Position numbers and translations under genes: made by a program
Part shown: piece by piece, positions 6,395-12,462 of the stretch
Layout: each line of letters starts with the position of its first letter
Numbering within the stretch: position 1 is the first letter of the stretch
Notes under the pieces: generated by a model
Told to the model about the DNA's origin: nothing
Databases searched by the model: none
The model's input: the letters and a program-made list of their open reading frames with translations, nothing else
DNA from: Actinomycetes bacterium
GTDB taxonomy: Bacteria; Actinomycetota; Acidimicrobiia; Acidimicrobiales; RAAP-2
Direction: 5' to 3'
Assembly: GCA_021777285.1 (NCBI GenBank)
Contig: JAJYDR010000066.1
Coordinates: 1 to 12,462 of the forward strand
DNA length: 12,462 nucleotides

Positions 6395-7197
6395 GGTCGC
6401 TCCTTCGTGACAGAGTGGTTCTCTAGGGTTTCTTCGCGCCTTGGCGATTTCTTCAACATCATTACCGTGCTCGGCGACTGCGGTGTCGCATGGGCGAGCA
6501 GCCCCTCAAAATGCGTCACGTACTGGTCGAAAATGCCCCCGGAGCCGATTCGACGAAAGTGAAAGAGCGGCGCCATCTTCCCGGGGGTTGCGAAGAGGTG
6601 TGGCGTCACCAGCATGTCGTCGTCGAAACGAAAGACGGAACTGTACATGGGCGCGTTCTGAAAATGAAGTGACGCACCCGCCTCGACGATGGGGCGCAGG
6701 TACTTGATGGAGGACTGAATCCTCGCGAGCAGCAGGCCGTCGAGTCCTTCCTCGGTGTCGCGATCGCGCGCGGCCTGACCGTGGGGATCGGCGATGACAA
6801 TCCTCACCGAACCGCCGTTCTTAATTATTTCGCCGAGCACGCTCGTCAGATCGGGGTGGTTCTCCGTCAGAAACAGTACGGCGTAGCCGAGGATGTCAAC
6901 GTGCTGCTTGGTGTCCACGATGAGGTTCCACCAGTAGTCGGGCGGACAGTCCGAACGGCGCGCCCAGGCTCGCACGATCTCCTCACGGGCCGCCGCAACG
7001 CCGACTTCGTCGCGGGGCCATAACCACGAGTGGTCCACTCCCAACTCGTCGGCGACGGCGATCTGGGTTTCCAGTCGAGGAATGGTTCCATTCAACCATT
7101 TGTCGACGGCGTTGCGCGTCTTTTCCACGGCCTCGGCGAGTCCCTGCGACGACAGACCACTCTTGGCCATCGCTGCTTCGAGACGCACGTTCCTCAT
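6391..7197 (-). CDS. XRE-type regulator with C-terminal DUF5919 (PLD-like) domain
   Basis: This is a 268-residue protein in two parts. Residues about 5-60 are an XRE helix-turn-helix (LSSQGLAEAVEKTRNAVDKW, then RLETQIAVADELGV and WLWP). Residues about 88-236 match the DUF5919 pattern I know from actinobacterial mobile-element regulators: ILGYAVLFL, VRIVIADPHG, IKYLRPIVEAGA, YSSVFRFDDDMLVTPHLF, APLFHFRR, FDQYVTHFEGLL. The fold resembles one half of a phospholipase D domain, but no HKD catalytic motif is visible, so a ligand-sensing role is more likely than catalysis. It is transcribed away from the transfer operon across a region rich in AACTTT inverted repeats, which are its likely operators. 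It overlaps the Nudix gene (GTGA). It probably represses transfer and replication genes and itself; the inducing signal is unknown. Confidence 0.85.
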   Translation of the reverse strand: MRNVRLEAAMAKSGLSSQGLAEAVEKTRNAVDKWLNGTIPRLETQIAVADELGVDHSWLWPRDEVGVAAAREEIVRAWARRSDCPPDYWWNLIVDTKQHVDILGYAVLFLTENHPDLTSVLGEIIKNGGSVRIVIADPHGQAARDRDTEEGLDGLLLARIQSSIKYLRPIVEAGASLHFQNAPMYSSVFRFDDDMLVTPHLFATPGKMAPLFHFRRIGSGGIFDQYVTHFEGLLAHATPQSPSTVMMLKKSPRREETLENHSVTKERP

Positions 7198-7263
7198 GGA
7201 CCCACTCTGCCACGTCGCCGTAACACGACGAACAACACGGATGGGGCATCAACGGCTCAGCGT

Positions 7264-7340
7264 AACTTTCTTCAACTTTCAAAGTTTCCTCAAAGTGTGA
7301 CGCAACGTTGCGCCAGTGGACGAAAGTTACGCAACTTTCG
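7264..7340. promoter_or_regulatory. Operator array in the divergent control region of the element
   Basis: The box AACTTT or its complement AAAGTT occurs at 7264-7269, 7274-7279, 7281-7286, 7323-7328 and 7333-7338, with a near-copy AAAGTG at 7292-7297. The pairs 7264/7274 and 7323/7333 are spaced exactly 10 bases, one helical turn. CGAAAGTT (7321-7328) and AACTTTCG (7333-7340) form a perfect inverted repeat with a 4-base centre, and 7274-7286 forms another with a 1-base centre. In between is a perfect 12-bp palindrome, CGCAACGTTGCG (7301-7312). The region sits between the XRE regulator and the transfer operon, so it is the expected operator. No -35/-10 pair stood out clearly. Confidence 0.7.
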
Positions 7341-7397
7341 GGCTTGATGGTGAGGTCGCAATGTGCGACGAGAAGTACTCACCATGAAAGGAGCGCT

Positions 7398-7730
7398 ATG
7401 CGTCTCCCTATTGAAACCAGCAACCTCACCTTCATCGTCGTGGCCCCGCCCCAGCCGGTACTCGACTTTGACTCCAAGCTACCCCGCGTTGACGCGAACG
7501 GCCAGCCGATCTTCACCGTCGGTGTCGTCGCGTTGGGCAGTGACGGCGCGGACATCATCAACGTCAAGGTGAGCAACGAGCCCAAGGGTCTCGTGCTCGG
7601 CGGCCAGGTGAAGGTGACCGGGCTCGTGGCGACCACGTGGGCCATGGGTGATCGCAACGGCGTGAGTTTCCGCGCCGAGCGAGTGGAAGTCCTGTCCGGT
7701 CCCGCGACCAAGGCCCCGGTCGCGGCCTAA
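7398..7730 (+). CDS. SCO3933-family regulatory protein of the integrative element
   Basis: This 110-residue protein is encoded first in the rightward transfer operon. I chose the ATG at 7398 because AAAGGAG (7387-7393) precedes it at a usable distance; a longer frame from 7308 would run through the operator palindrome. The order MRLPIETSNLTFIVV, PQPVLDFDSKLPRVDANGQP, VKVSNEPKGL, VTGLVATTW, GVSFRAERVE is the pattern I recognise for the SCO3933 family. These small proteins sit just upstream of the FtsK-like transfer gene in many Streptomyces integrative elements. The fold looks all-beta, and the VKVTGL segment suggests an OB-like barrel. The biochemical role is not established to my knowledge; regulation or nucleic-acid binding is inferred from position. 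Confidence 0.8.
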   Translation: MRLPIETSNLTFIVVAPPQPVLDFDSKLPRVDANGQPIFTVGVVALGSDGADIINVKVSNEPKGLVLGGQVKVTGLVATTWAMGDRNGVSFRAERVEVLSGPATKAPVAA

Positions 7731-7768
7731 GGAGGTGTGCCCCGAGAGAACTCTCTCTCTCGGGGCAC
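7729..7768 (+). promoter_or_regulatory. Perfect anti-16S sequence followed directly by a 13-bp hairpin
   Basis: AAGGAGGT (7729-7736) overlaps the stop of the SCO3933-family gene. It abuts a perfect stem GTGCCCCGAGAGA (7737-7749) / TCTCTCGGGGCAC (7756-7768) with a 6-base loop. The translocase start at 7795 has its own site (AAAGGAA, 7782-7788), so AAGGAGGT is not needed as its ribosome-binding site. The hairpin has no T-run suitable for an intrinsic terminator. Possible roles are an mRNA processing or stability element, an attenuator, or a ribosome standby site. Confidence 0.6.
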
Positions 7769-7794
7769 CTTCCCCTTCTCGAAAGGAACTTCCA

Positions 7795-9120
7795 ATGAAC
7801 TCTCCCACCAACTCACGTTCGATGACCGACGAAATGCTCGATGAACTGCTGCGCCAGCTCGCCGTCTGGCGCGTCGAACTCGTGCTGCTCGCTCTGCCCA
7901 CCGGACTTGGGCTCTGGCTCTACGTGCGCCTCGGTCTGTTCTTCGCCATCGCCGCGCCGGTCGCGCTCGTAACGACCGCCCTCTGCATCGGTCCACTTCG
8001 CCGATTCCTCGGGCGGCTGTTGCACCGATCGAGCGTGCGTCGACACCTCGAAGCAGCGTTCCACGCGCTGCCCGGAGTGCTGAGCGAGAAGCGGCCCCAC
8101 ATCCACAAGATCACGCGCACGACCTTCGGTGACCGGGTGGAGCTCGGGCTCTGGCGCGGCACGTCCATCGACGACCTCGTGAAGGTCGAAGCGGTCCTCG
8201 CGGCGTCGCTCGGGGTGCGCCAGGTTCGCTGCGTGGCGAACCCGGCGAAGCGGAACCTCGTGTCACTGATCATCACCAGTGACGACCCATTCGCCATTGC
8301 GTCACTGCGATGCCCGCTGCTCGACGTGAAGCGGACCAGCCTCTGGGACCCGATACCCGTGGGCGTCGACGAGGACGGCGATGTCGTGACTCTGTCGCTA
8401 CCCGAGCGCAACGTGCTCCTGGGCGGCGAACCCGGCGCGGGCAAGTCAGTGGCCTTGTCGTTGCTCGTCGCGGCGGCGGCGCTCGACCCCGAAGTGGACC
8501 TCTGGCTCTTCGACGGCAAAGTGGTCGAACTCAGTGCGTGGTCAGCGTGCGCACGGGTCTTCGTTGGCCACGACGTGGAGCGCGCCATCACGGTCCTCGA
8601 AGAGCTGACCGTTGAGATGGACGTTCGTTATCAAGAACTCCTGCGTCGCAATCTCCGCAAAGTCACTCGCGCCGAGGGGCTGCGCCTGCACGTCGTCGTG
8701 ATTGACGAGCTCGCGCTCTACGTCGCGGGCACCGATAAGAAGTTCGCCCAGCGTTTCGCCGAACTGCTGCGGGGTCTCGTCGCGCGGGGACGAGCCGCCG
8801 GGATCATCGTGCTCGCGGCCACGCAGAAGCCCTCGATCGACATTGTGCCCTCAACATTGCGCGATCTCTTCGGGTTTCGCTGGGCGCTGCGCTGTGCGAC
8901 GCGCGACGCGAGTGACACCGTACTCGGAAGTGGTTGGGCGTCAGAGGGCTTCTCGGCTTCGGACATTGCCGGTGCTCACCGAGGAGTCGGGCTGTTGTTG
9001 CACGAAGGGGACACCCCGGTGCGACTGAAGGGCTTTCACCTGGATGACGACGACCTGCAATCGCTGGTGCAACGGGCCCGTCAACTGCGAAGTCTTGACT
9101 CGGGACCAGTGAGCTACTAA
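7795..9120 (+). CDS. FtsK/SpoIIIE-TraB-like DNA translocase for conjugation
   Basis: This 441-residue protein starts at the ATG at 7795, preceded by AAAGGAA. Two hydrophobic segments (about 27-45 and 47-66) anchor the N-terminus in the membrane. The motor domain has Walker A GEPGAGKS (211-218), Walker B HVVVIDEL (299-306) and the FtsK-like ARGRAAGIIVLAATQKPS segment (330-347) with its sensor-type threonine and glutamine. Actinomycete elements of this type use one such hexameric ATPase to move double-stranded DNA from donor to recipient mycelium or cell, without a relaxase or type IV secretion system. The length suits AICE FtsK proteins. Its stop overlaps the Rep start by one base (TAATG), so translation is coupled. 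I see no separate spread (Spd) gene in the window. Confidence 0.92.
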   Translation: MNSPTNSRSMTDEMLDELLRQLAVWRVELVLLALPTGLGLWLYVRLGLFFAIAAPVALVTTALCIGPLRRFLGRLLHRSSVRRHLEAAFHALPGVLSEKRPHIHKITRTTFGDRVELGLWRGTSIDDLVKVEAVLAASLGVRQVRCVANPAKRNLVSLIITSDDPFAIASLRCPLLDVKRTSLWDPIPVGVDEDGDVVTLSLPERNVLLGGEPGAGKSVALSLLVAAAALDPEVDLWLFDGKVVELSAWSACARVFVGHDVERAITVLEELTVEMDVRYQELLRRNLRKVTRAEGLRLHVVVIDELALYVAGTDKKFAQRFAELLRGLVARGRAAGIIVLAATQKPSIDIVPSTLRDLFGFRWALRCATRDASDTVLGSGWASEGFSASDIAGAHRGVGLLLHEGDTPVRLKGFHLDDDDLQSLVQRARQLRSLDSGPVSY

Positions 9121-10703
9121 TGCAATCGTCTGCTCTCAGCGCGGTACTCGACGAACGAGTCCTCAGTGGTGTCATTGCGAGGTCGCGCAGCGCTATGGCC
9201 CTGGCCCGGTTCAACGACCAGGGTGAGCGTTGTGGCTGGTGTTCACATCCGATTCGTCTCATCGGCGCCGTGACGTCAGTGGACAGCGCGACCGGAGAGA
9301 TTCTCCGCACGTATTCCACGAACGACGAACCCGACGGCGTTCTCTTGAAGGCCTGTGGCACGAGGCGAGCGACGCGCTGTCCCTCGTGTGCTGCTACCTA
9401 CGCCAGCGACGCGCGAATGCTCGTGCGAGCCGGGATGTCGGGTGGCAAGGGCGTGCCCGAATCAGTGTCGCAACACCCGATGGTCTTTGCCACGTTCACC
9501 GCACCGAGCTTTGGTGCCGTCCACGGGACTCGTTCGGGTGACCGCGCGCCCTGTCATCCTGGCGCAGGTAATCAACGCTGCGTGCATGGTAAGTCGCTCA
9601 CGTGTTGGAAGCGACACGGCAAAGACGAGTCGGTACTCGGTGAACCGCTGTGCTCTGACTGCTACGACTACCAGCGATCAATCCTCTGGAACGCCACGTG
9701 TCCCGAGCTCTGGCGTCGCACGACAATCTATGTTCGTCGTGAGTTGGCCAAACAACTCGGCGTCGCCGTCAAGCAATTCGATTGCGAGCTTCGCCTCTCC
9801 TTCGCCAAGGTGGCGGAGTTCCAGCAGCGAGGCGTCGTGCACTTACACGCCGTGATCCGCTTAGACGAACGCGACGACGAGTGCACGGCACCGACGGCCG
9901 GTGTCACTACTTCGATGTTGATCGTGGCTCTTCACGCCGCGGCCCAAAAGGTCTCGGCGCCACTGCCGAGAGGATTCTCCGATGAGGTACTCGGACTGGC
10001 CCGCTGGGGCCAACAACTCGACCTTCGAGTCATTGCAGCTCACGAACAAGATGCAGTTGGAACGAGCGATCACGATAGTGACGAGACTGCAGCGGCGAGG
10101 AGTTCGCGAGCCGTGGCCAATTACGTCGCCAAGTACGCGACAAAATCAACCGACGACGTGGGCGCGTTGGACCGGCGTCTGACGAGCTTTGACGATCTCG
10201 ACGCTCGCGGCGTCACCGGACACCTTCGTCGACTGGTCGAGACCGCGTGGAATCTGGGCGTGCTCGCGCACCTACCTCGACTTCGAGCGTGGGCCCACTC
10301 GCTCGGTTTTGGTGGTCACTGGCTTACCAAGTCGAGGCGTTACTCAGTCACGTTTTCATTCTTACGTTCGCAACGTCAGGCGTGGCAGGTTCAACGACGC
10401 CAGGGAACAGCGAATGTTTCAGCGCCAGTGATTGCACTGGGCGTCTGGAAATGGGTGGGCACCGGGTGGCGAACCGCCGGGGACGAGTGGTTGGCGGCGC
10501 GAGGTCAAACGGCCAGAGCTCATTCGCGCCTGGAAGCTCGTGAGGCACGTCGGAGCGAGGCGGAGACGTTCACGGACATCGAACACCAATGGACGTCAGA
10601 ATTCTCAAGAACTTCGATGACGTCACGCGCCACTACGTTGCTGATCACCCGGATGAGCGAAATCTCCAGCGACCGGCGAGAGGGTAGCGATGCAGGCGAG
10701 TGA
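9120..10703 (+). CDS. RepSA-like rolling-circle replication initiator
   Basis: This 527-residue protein fits the replication initiators of pSAM2-type elements. Cysteine-rich N-terminal segments (C38/C41, C87/C90, C145/C154/C162, C178/C181) look like zinc-binding knuckles. Rolling-circle motifs follow: motif I FATFTAPSFG (123-132); motif II HLH (241-243) in GVVHLHAVIRL, the HUH metal ligands; and motif III YVAKYATKS (335-343) with the candidate nicking tyrosines Y335 and Y339. The enzyme nicks one strand at the double-strand origin and stays linked to the 5' end, allowing the excised circle to replicate. The C-terminal part (about 440-527) is Arg/Ser-rich and low in recognisable features. The start overlaps the translocase stop by one base, and the 3' end overlaps the Xis-like gene by 14 bases. 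Confidence 0.9.
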   Translation: MQSSALSAVLDERVLSGVIARSRSAMALARFNDQGERCGWCSHPIRLIGAVTSVDSATGEILRTYSTNDEPDGVLLKACGTRRATRCPSCAATYASDARMLVRAGMSGGKGVPESVSQHPMVFATFTAPSFGAVHGTRSGDRAPCHPGAGNQRCVHGKSLTCWKRHGKDESVLGEPLCSDCYDYQRSILWNATCPELWRRTTIYVRRELAKQLGVAVKQFDCELRLSFAKVAEFQQRGVVHLHAVIRLDERDDECTAPTAGVTTSMLIVALHAAAQKVSAPLPRGFSDEVLGLARWGQQLDLRVIAAHEQDAVGTSDHDSDETAAARSSRAVANYVAKYATKSTDDVGALDRRLTSFDDLDARGVTGHLRRLVETAWNLGVLAHLPRLRAWAHSLGFGGHWLTKSRRYSVTFSFLRSQRQAWQVQRRQGTANVSAPVIALGVWKWVGTGWRTAGDEWLAARGQTARAHSRLEAREARRSEAETFTDIEHQWTSEFSRTSMTSRATTLLITRMSEISSDRREGSDAGE

Positions 10704-11046
10704 GGCGATCGAAGTTCTGCAACGCTGTCGCCCCGATGAAGAGGTGACGGTCGAGTCTGCGCATAGAGAGGGTGTTGCGATTCTCGTGGAGCGGGAACTG
10801 ATCGGCGACTGGCGACCGTGTGACGAATCGTTCATCAAGGACGACATGGCCATTCAGCTGGGCCTACCCGTCCAGAAGCTCCTCCTGACCGTGCCCGAGG
10901 TTGGTGCGGTTCTCTCCGTCAGTCGTTCCAAGGTCTACGAACTGCTGAATTCGGGCAGCATGCCGTCGGTCTATATCGGTCGTTCGCGACGGATCAGAGT
11001 CAGTGACGTGGAGGATTTTGTGGCGGGCGGTGGACGTGAGTACTAG
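10690..11046 (+). CDS. Xis-like excisionase with N-terminal extension
   Basis: The protein is 118 residues if the ATG at 10690 is used; GAGAGGG lies upstream. Residues about 62-118 form an excisionase-type winged helix (LLLTVPEVGAVLSVSRSKVY, then ELLNSGSMPSVYIGRSRRIR, ending DVEDFVA), typical of small AICE recombination directionality factors. These bend DNA at the attachment site and steer Int toward excision. The first 50 residues are an extra domain that I do not recognise. A second ATG at 10846, with AAGGA at 10838-10842, would give a 66-residue protein of the usual Xis size, so either or both starts may be used. It lies just before the integrase gene, the normal position for xis. Confidence 0.82.
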   Translation: MQASEAIEVLQRCRPDEEVTVESAHREGVAILVERELIGDWRPCDESFIKDDMAIQLGLPVQKLLLTVPEVGAVLSVSRSKVYELLNSGSMPSVYIGRSRRIRVSDVEDFVAGGGREY

Positions 11047-11100
11047 ATCCAGCGCGAAGACCCGGAATCACCTACGTTTTCTGTTAAGGAAGGAGACCAC

Positions 11101-12405
11101 ATGACCAGTCGCCGGGGCAACGGAGAAGGATCGGTCTACAAGACCAAGGACGGCAAGTGGGTCGCGTCGATCGACCTGGGCTGGGTGGACGGGAAGCGCA
11201 AGCGTCGAACGTTCCAGGCGAAGACCCAGGCAGAGGCGCTGCGCAAGATGCGAGAGTTGCAGCCCCAGAAGATTCACGGCACCCAGCTCGCCTCGGAACG
11301 CTTGAGCGTTGAGCAGTACCTGGAGACGTGGCTGACTAAGCGGATTCCCGGCACCGTGTCGGTGAGAACCGAGGAGATCTACGCGCGCGTGGTGCGTCTG
11401 TACCTGGTTCGCCATCTCGGAAAGATTCGACTGAATAAGTTGACGCCCACGGACGTGAACGCCATGATGATCGCACTTGGGAAGAGTGGCTTCTCCCCGT
11501 CCACCAAGCGAATGGCGCGGGCCACTCTGCGCCGAGCGCTGCGCATGGCCGAGCAGGACGGCCTGGTGACGCGCAACGTGGCGGCGATCGCCGAGGGTCC
11601 AAAATTGCCCCACCGCGAAGGTCGAACCATGACCCCCGAGCAGGCGCAGACGTTCTTGGCCGCCTGCAAGGAGCATCGCCTCGGAGCGGCCTACACCCTG
11701 GCCCTCTTGCTCGGGTTGCGCCGCGGTGAGATCATCGGTCTCGCGTGGTCGGATCTTGAAGTCCGGCACGACGCCGTGGTGCTAACGGTTCGTCGTCAAC
11801 TCGTGCGCGACAACTCCGGCGTGCACTTGAGTGACCTGAAGACCAAGGGGAGTCGGCGCACGCTTCACCTGTCGCCGCCGCTCGTCGATCTGCTAGAAGG
11901 TCATCGCCGCAATCAAGAGGAGGAGGCCCTGCTTCGTGGCGACGCCTGGGGCAATGACGAGAACCTCATCTTCACTTCGACCTACGGACGCCCCTTGGAC
12001 CCGGGCGATTTCGGCAAGGGTGTTCCTCGAATCACCGAGCAGGCCGGTCTCGGACACTGGTCGATTCACGAACTTCGCCACTCGTGCGCCTCGCTGATGT
12101 TCTCGATGGACGTGCCCTTGGAAGCGGTGGCGGACCAACTCGGTCACGCCTCGATCGGGGTCACCAAGGGCGTCTACGTGCACCTGCTGCCGGGCTCCAG
12201 AGCCAAGGCGGCCAAGGCGATGGAAGAACTTCTGTACAAGGATTTTGTGCCCGTCACGTCACCGCGCCCGCGTCCCGTGGCTAGACCAATGGCTAGACAT
12301 CGTCGAGCCAATGATAATAAGGAGCCCTTGATCAGGGCTTCAGTGGGCCGCCCGGGTCTCGATCCCGGCACCTTGGGATTAAAAGTCCCCTGCTCTTCCC
12401 GATGA
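11101..12405 (+). CDS. int: Tyrosine site-specific integrase overlapping its tRNA attachment site
   Basis: This 434-residue protein has a strong ribosome-binding site (AAGGAAGGAG) before the ATG. The N-terminal part (about 1-60: GEGSVYKTKDGKW, then RRRTFQAKTQAEAL with a Lys/Arg-rich stretch) is an arm-type DNA-binding domain. Residues about 65-165 form the SAM-like core-binding domain. The catalytic domain shows R207 (LGLRRGE), a Lys near 247-249, H323-x-x-R326-H327 (HELRH), H349 (LGHAS) and the nucleophile Y359 (VYVHLL). The catalytic core ends near residue 380. A Pro/Arg-rich tail follows, and the last 20 or so residues (from SVGRPGLDPG) are translated antisense to the tRNA-Lys gene, stopping in its D-arm. 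The C-terminal end may therefore change on excision. It integrates and, with Xis, excises the element. Confidence 0.95.
   Translation: MTSRRGNGEGSVYKTKDGKWVASIDLGWVDGKRKRRTFQAKTQAEALRKMRELQPQKIHGTQLASERLSVEQYLETWLTKRIPGTVSVRTEEIYARVVRLYLVRHLGKIRLNKLTPTDVNAMMIALGKSGFSPSTKRMARATLRRALRMAEQDGLVTRNVAAIAEGPKLPHREGRTMTPEQAQTFLAACKEHRLGAAYTLALLLGLRRGEIIGLAWSDLEVRHDAVVLTVRRQLVRDNSGVHLSDLKTKGSRRTLHLSPPLVDLLEGHRRNQEEEALLRGDAWGNDENLIFTSTYGRPLDPGDFGKGVPRITEQAGLGHWSIHELRHSCASLMFSMDVPLEAVADQLGHASIGVTKGVYVHLLPGSRAKAAKAMEELLYKDFVPVTSPRPRPVARPMARHRRANDNKEPLIRASVGRPGLDPGTLGLKVPCSSR
12311..12339 (-). terminator. Intrinsic terminator of tRNA-Lys, supplied by the element
   Basis: Read leftward from the tRNA 3' end, AGCCCT-GATCA-AGGGCT (12339-12323) forms a 6-bp stem with a 5-base loop and is followed by CCTTATTATCAT. 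It is only a few bases past the tRNA and lies within the integrase coding sequence on the other strand. After integration the element thus provides a transcript end for the tRNA it interrupts. Confidence 0.65.
12344..12405. other. Attachment site (element-chromosome junction) in the 3' part of tRNA-Lys
   Basis: The integrase gene ends inside the tRNA gene, which is the standard arrangement for tRNA-targeting actinomycete elements. The shared core normally runs from the tRNA 3' end to around the anticodon loop (here about 12344-12385). The exact crossover cannot be fixed without the opposite attachment site or an empty-site genome. Confidence 0.7.
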
Positions 12406-12416
12406 GCTAGCGGCCC
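12344..12416 (-). tRNA. tRNA-Lys (UUU)
   Basis: The reverse strand folds into a full cloverleaf. The acceptor arms GGGCCGC and GCGGCCC pair over 7 bp. The D-arm is GCTC/GAGC with A14, GG and A21. The anticodon loop is CTTTTAA with anticodon TTT. The T-arm is CCGGG/CCCGG. The discriminator base is A, and CCA is not encoded. Two departures from the norm are visible: position 27-43 is G opposite A, leaving a 4-bp anticodon stem, and the T-loop begins with A rather than T at position 54. The 3' part is the integration target and was probably supplied by the element, making the present gene a hybrid of element and chromosome. Confidence 0.93.
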
Positions 12417-12462
12417 GGCGGATGGCGAGTGCATTGAGAATTCCTCGACCCCCGGACCACTT

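Larger units (their letters stand above)
5364..12400. mobile_element. Actinomycete integrative and conjugative element (AICE), right part
   Basis: The gene order XRE/DUF5919 regulator with Nudix (leftward), then SCO3933-family protein, FtsK/TraB translocase, RepSA-like initiator, Xis and Int (rightward) ending at tRNA-Lys is the canonical pSAM2/SLP1-type backbone. All catalytic motifs in Int, Rep and the translocase are intact and no frame is broken, so the element looks functional. The right end is the tRNA junction. The left end is provisional: I placed it at the HD gene only because that is the last gene that plausibly belongs; no left attachment repeat is visible in the window. Confidence 0.8.

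Noticed and set aside
7308..7397. Upstream TTG start for the SCO3933-family gene
   Set aside because: It would translate the operator palindromes; the ATG at 7398 has a good ribosome-binding site and matches the family's usual N-terminus.
7920..8591. 223-codon open frame on the minus strand inside the translocase gene
   Set aside because: It is antisense to the Walker A region, and the Arg/Ser/Thr-rich translation has no family signature.
11068..11769. 233-codon open frame on the minus strand inside the integrase gene
   Set aside because: It is antisense to a clearly conserved recombinase, with no recognisable product.
12174..12434. Minus-strand open frame crossing the tRNA-Lys gene
   Set aside because: Translated tRNA sequence (GTFNPKVPGSRPG) is a common false protein; the functional feature is the tRNA.
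1..12462. CRISPR array, rRNA genes, insertion sequences, relaxase or type IV secretion genes
   Set aside because: I saw no regularly spaced repeats, rRNA sequence, transposase motifs with terminal repeats, or conjugative relaxase/VirB-type proteins.

Overview
The window reads as high-GC actinobacterial DNA. The reasons are an actinomycete integrative and conjugative element (AICE) gene set, TAnnnT -10 boxes, probable leaderless starts, GTG starts, and a tRNA-Lys gene that does not encode its CCA end. An acidimicrobial or related actinomycete is plausible, but I cannot name a genus from the sequence.

Left part (1-4828): a metal-handling and thiol-redox region. Two tandem, related thioredoxin-fold genes (the first cut by the window edge) run rightward. 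They converge on a leftward operon encoding a P1B-type heavy-metal ATPase, a free-standing HMA metallochaperone and a four-helix membrane protein. A divergent MerR-family regulator gene (4421-4828) shares a compact bidirectional promoter with the operon. That promoter has a CCTTGAC-N11-GTCAAGG dyad and, on each strand, a 20-bp spacer between the -35 and -10 boxes, as expected for MerR control. The ATPase is unusual: it has YPC in place of CPC in the transport motif and an apparent extra pair of membrane helices.

Middle (4829-5363): no intact gene. There are two strong hairpins and a fragment of a GlxA/AraC-type regulator, which looks like a scar between the metal region and the element.

Right part (5364-12416): the backbone of an AICE of the pSAM2/SLP1 type. 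Order: HD-domain phosphohydrolase, Nudix hydrolase, XRE/DUF5919 regulator (the last two leftward), an operator-rich divergent region with repeated AACTTT/AAAGTT boxes, then a rightward operon of SCO3933-family protein, FtsK/TraB-like DNA translocase, RepSA-like HUH replication initiator, Xis-like protein and tyrosine integrase. The integrase gene runs antisense into the 3' part of a tRNA-Lys(UUU) gene, which marks one attachment site. I could not find the opposite attachment site, so the element may extend left of the window and the metal genes could be cargo; this is not proven.

How it works together (inference from the families): Int and Xis move the element in and out of tRNA-Lys. Rep copies the excised circle by rolling circle, and the FtsK/TraB protein pumps double-stranded DNA to a recipient. 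The SCO3933 protein and the XRE/DUF5919 regulator control these functions. The Nudix protein recalls the pSAM2 immunity factor Pif, and with the DUF5919 regulator and HD hydrolase it forms the most interesting little-characterised module here.
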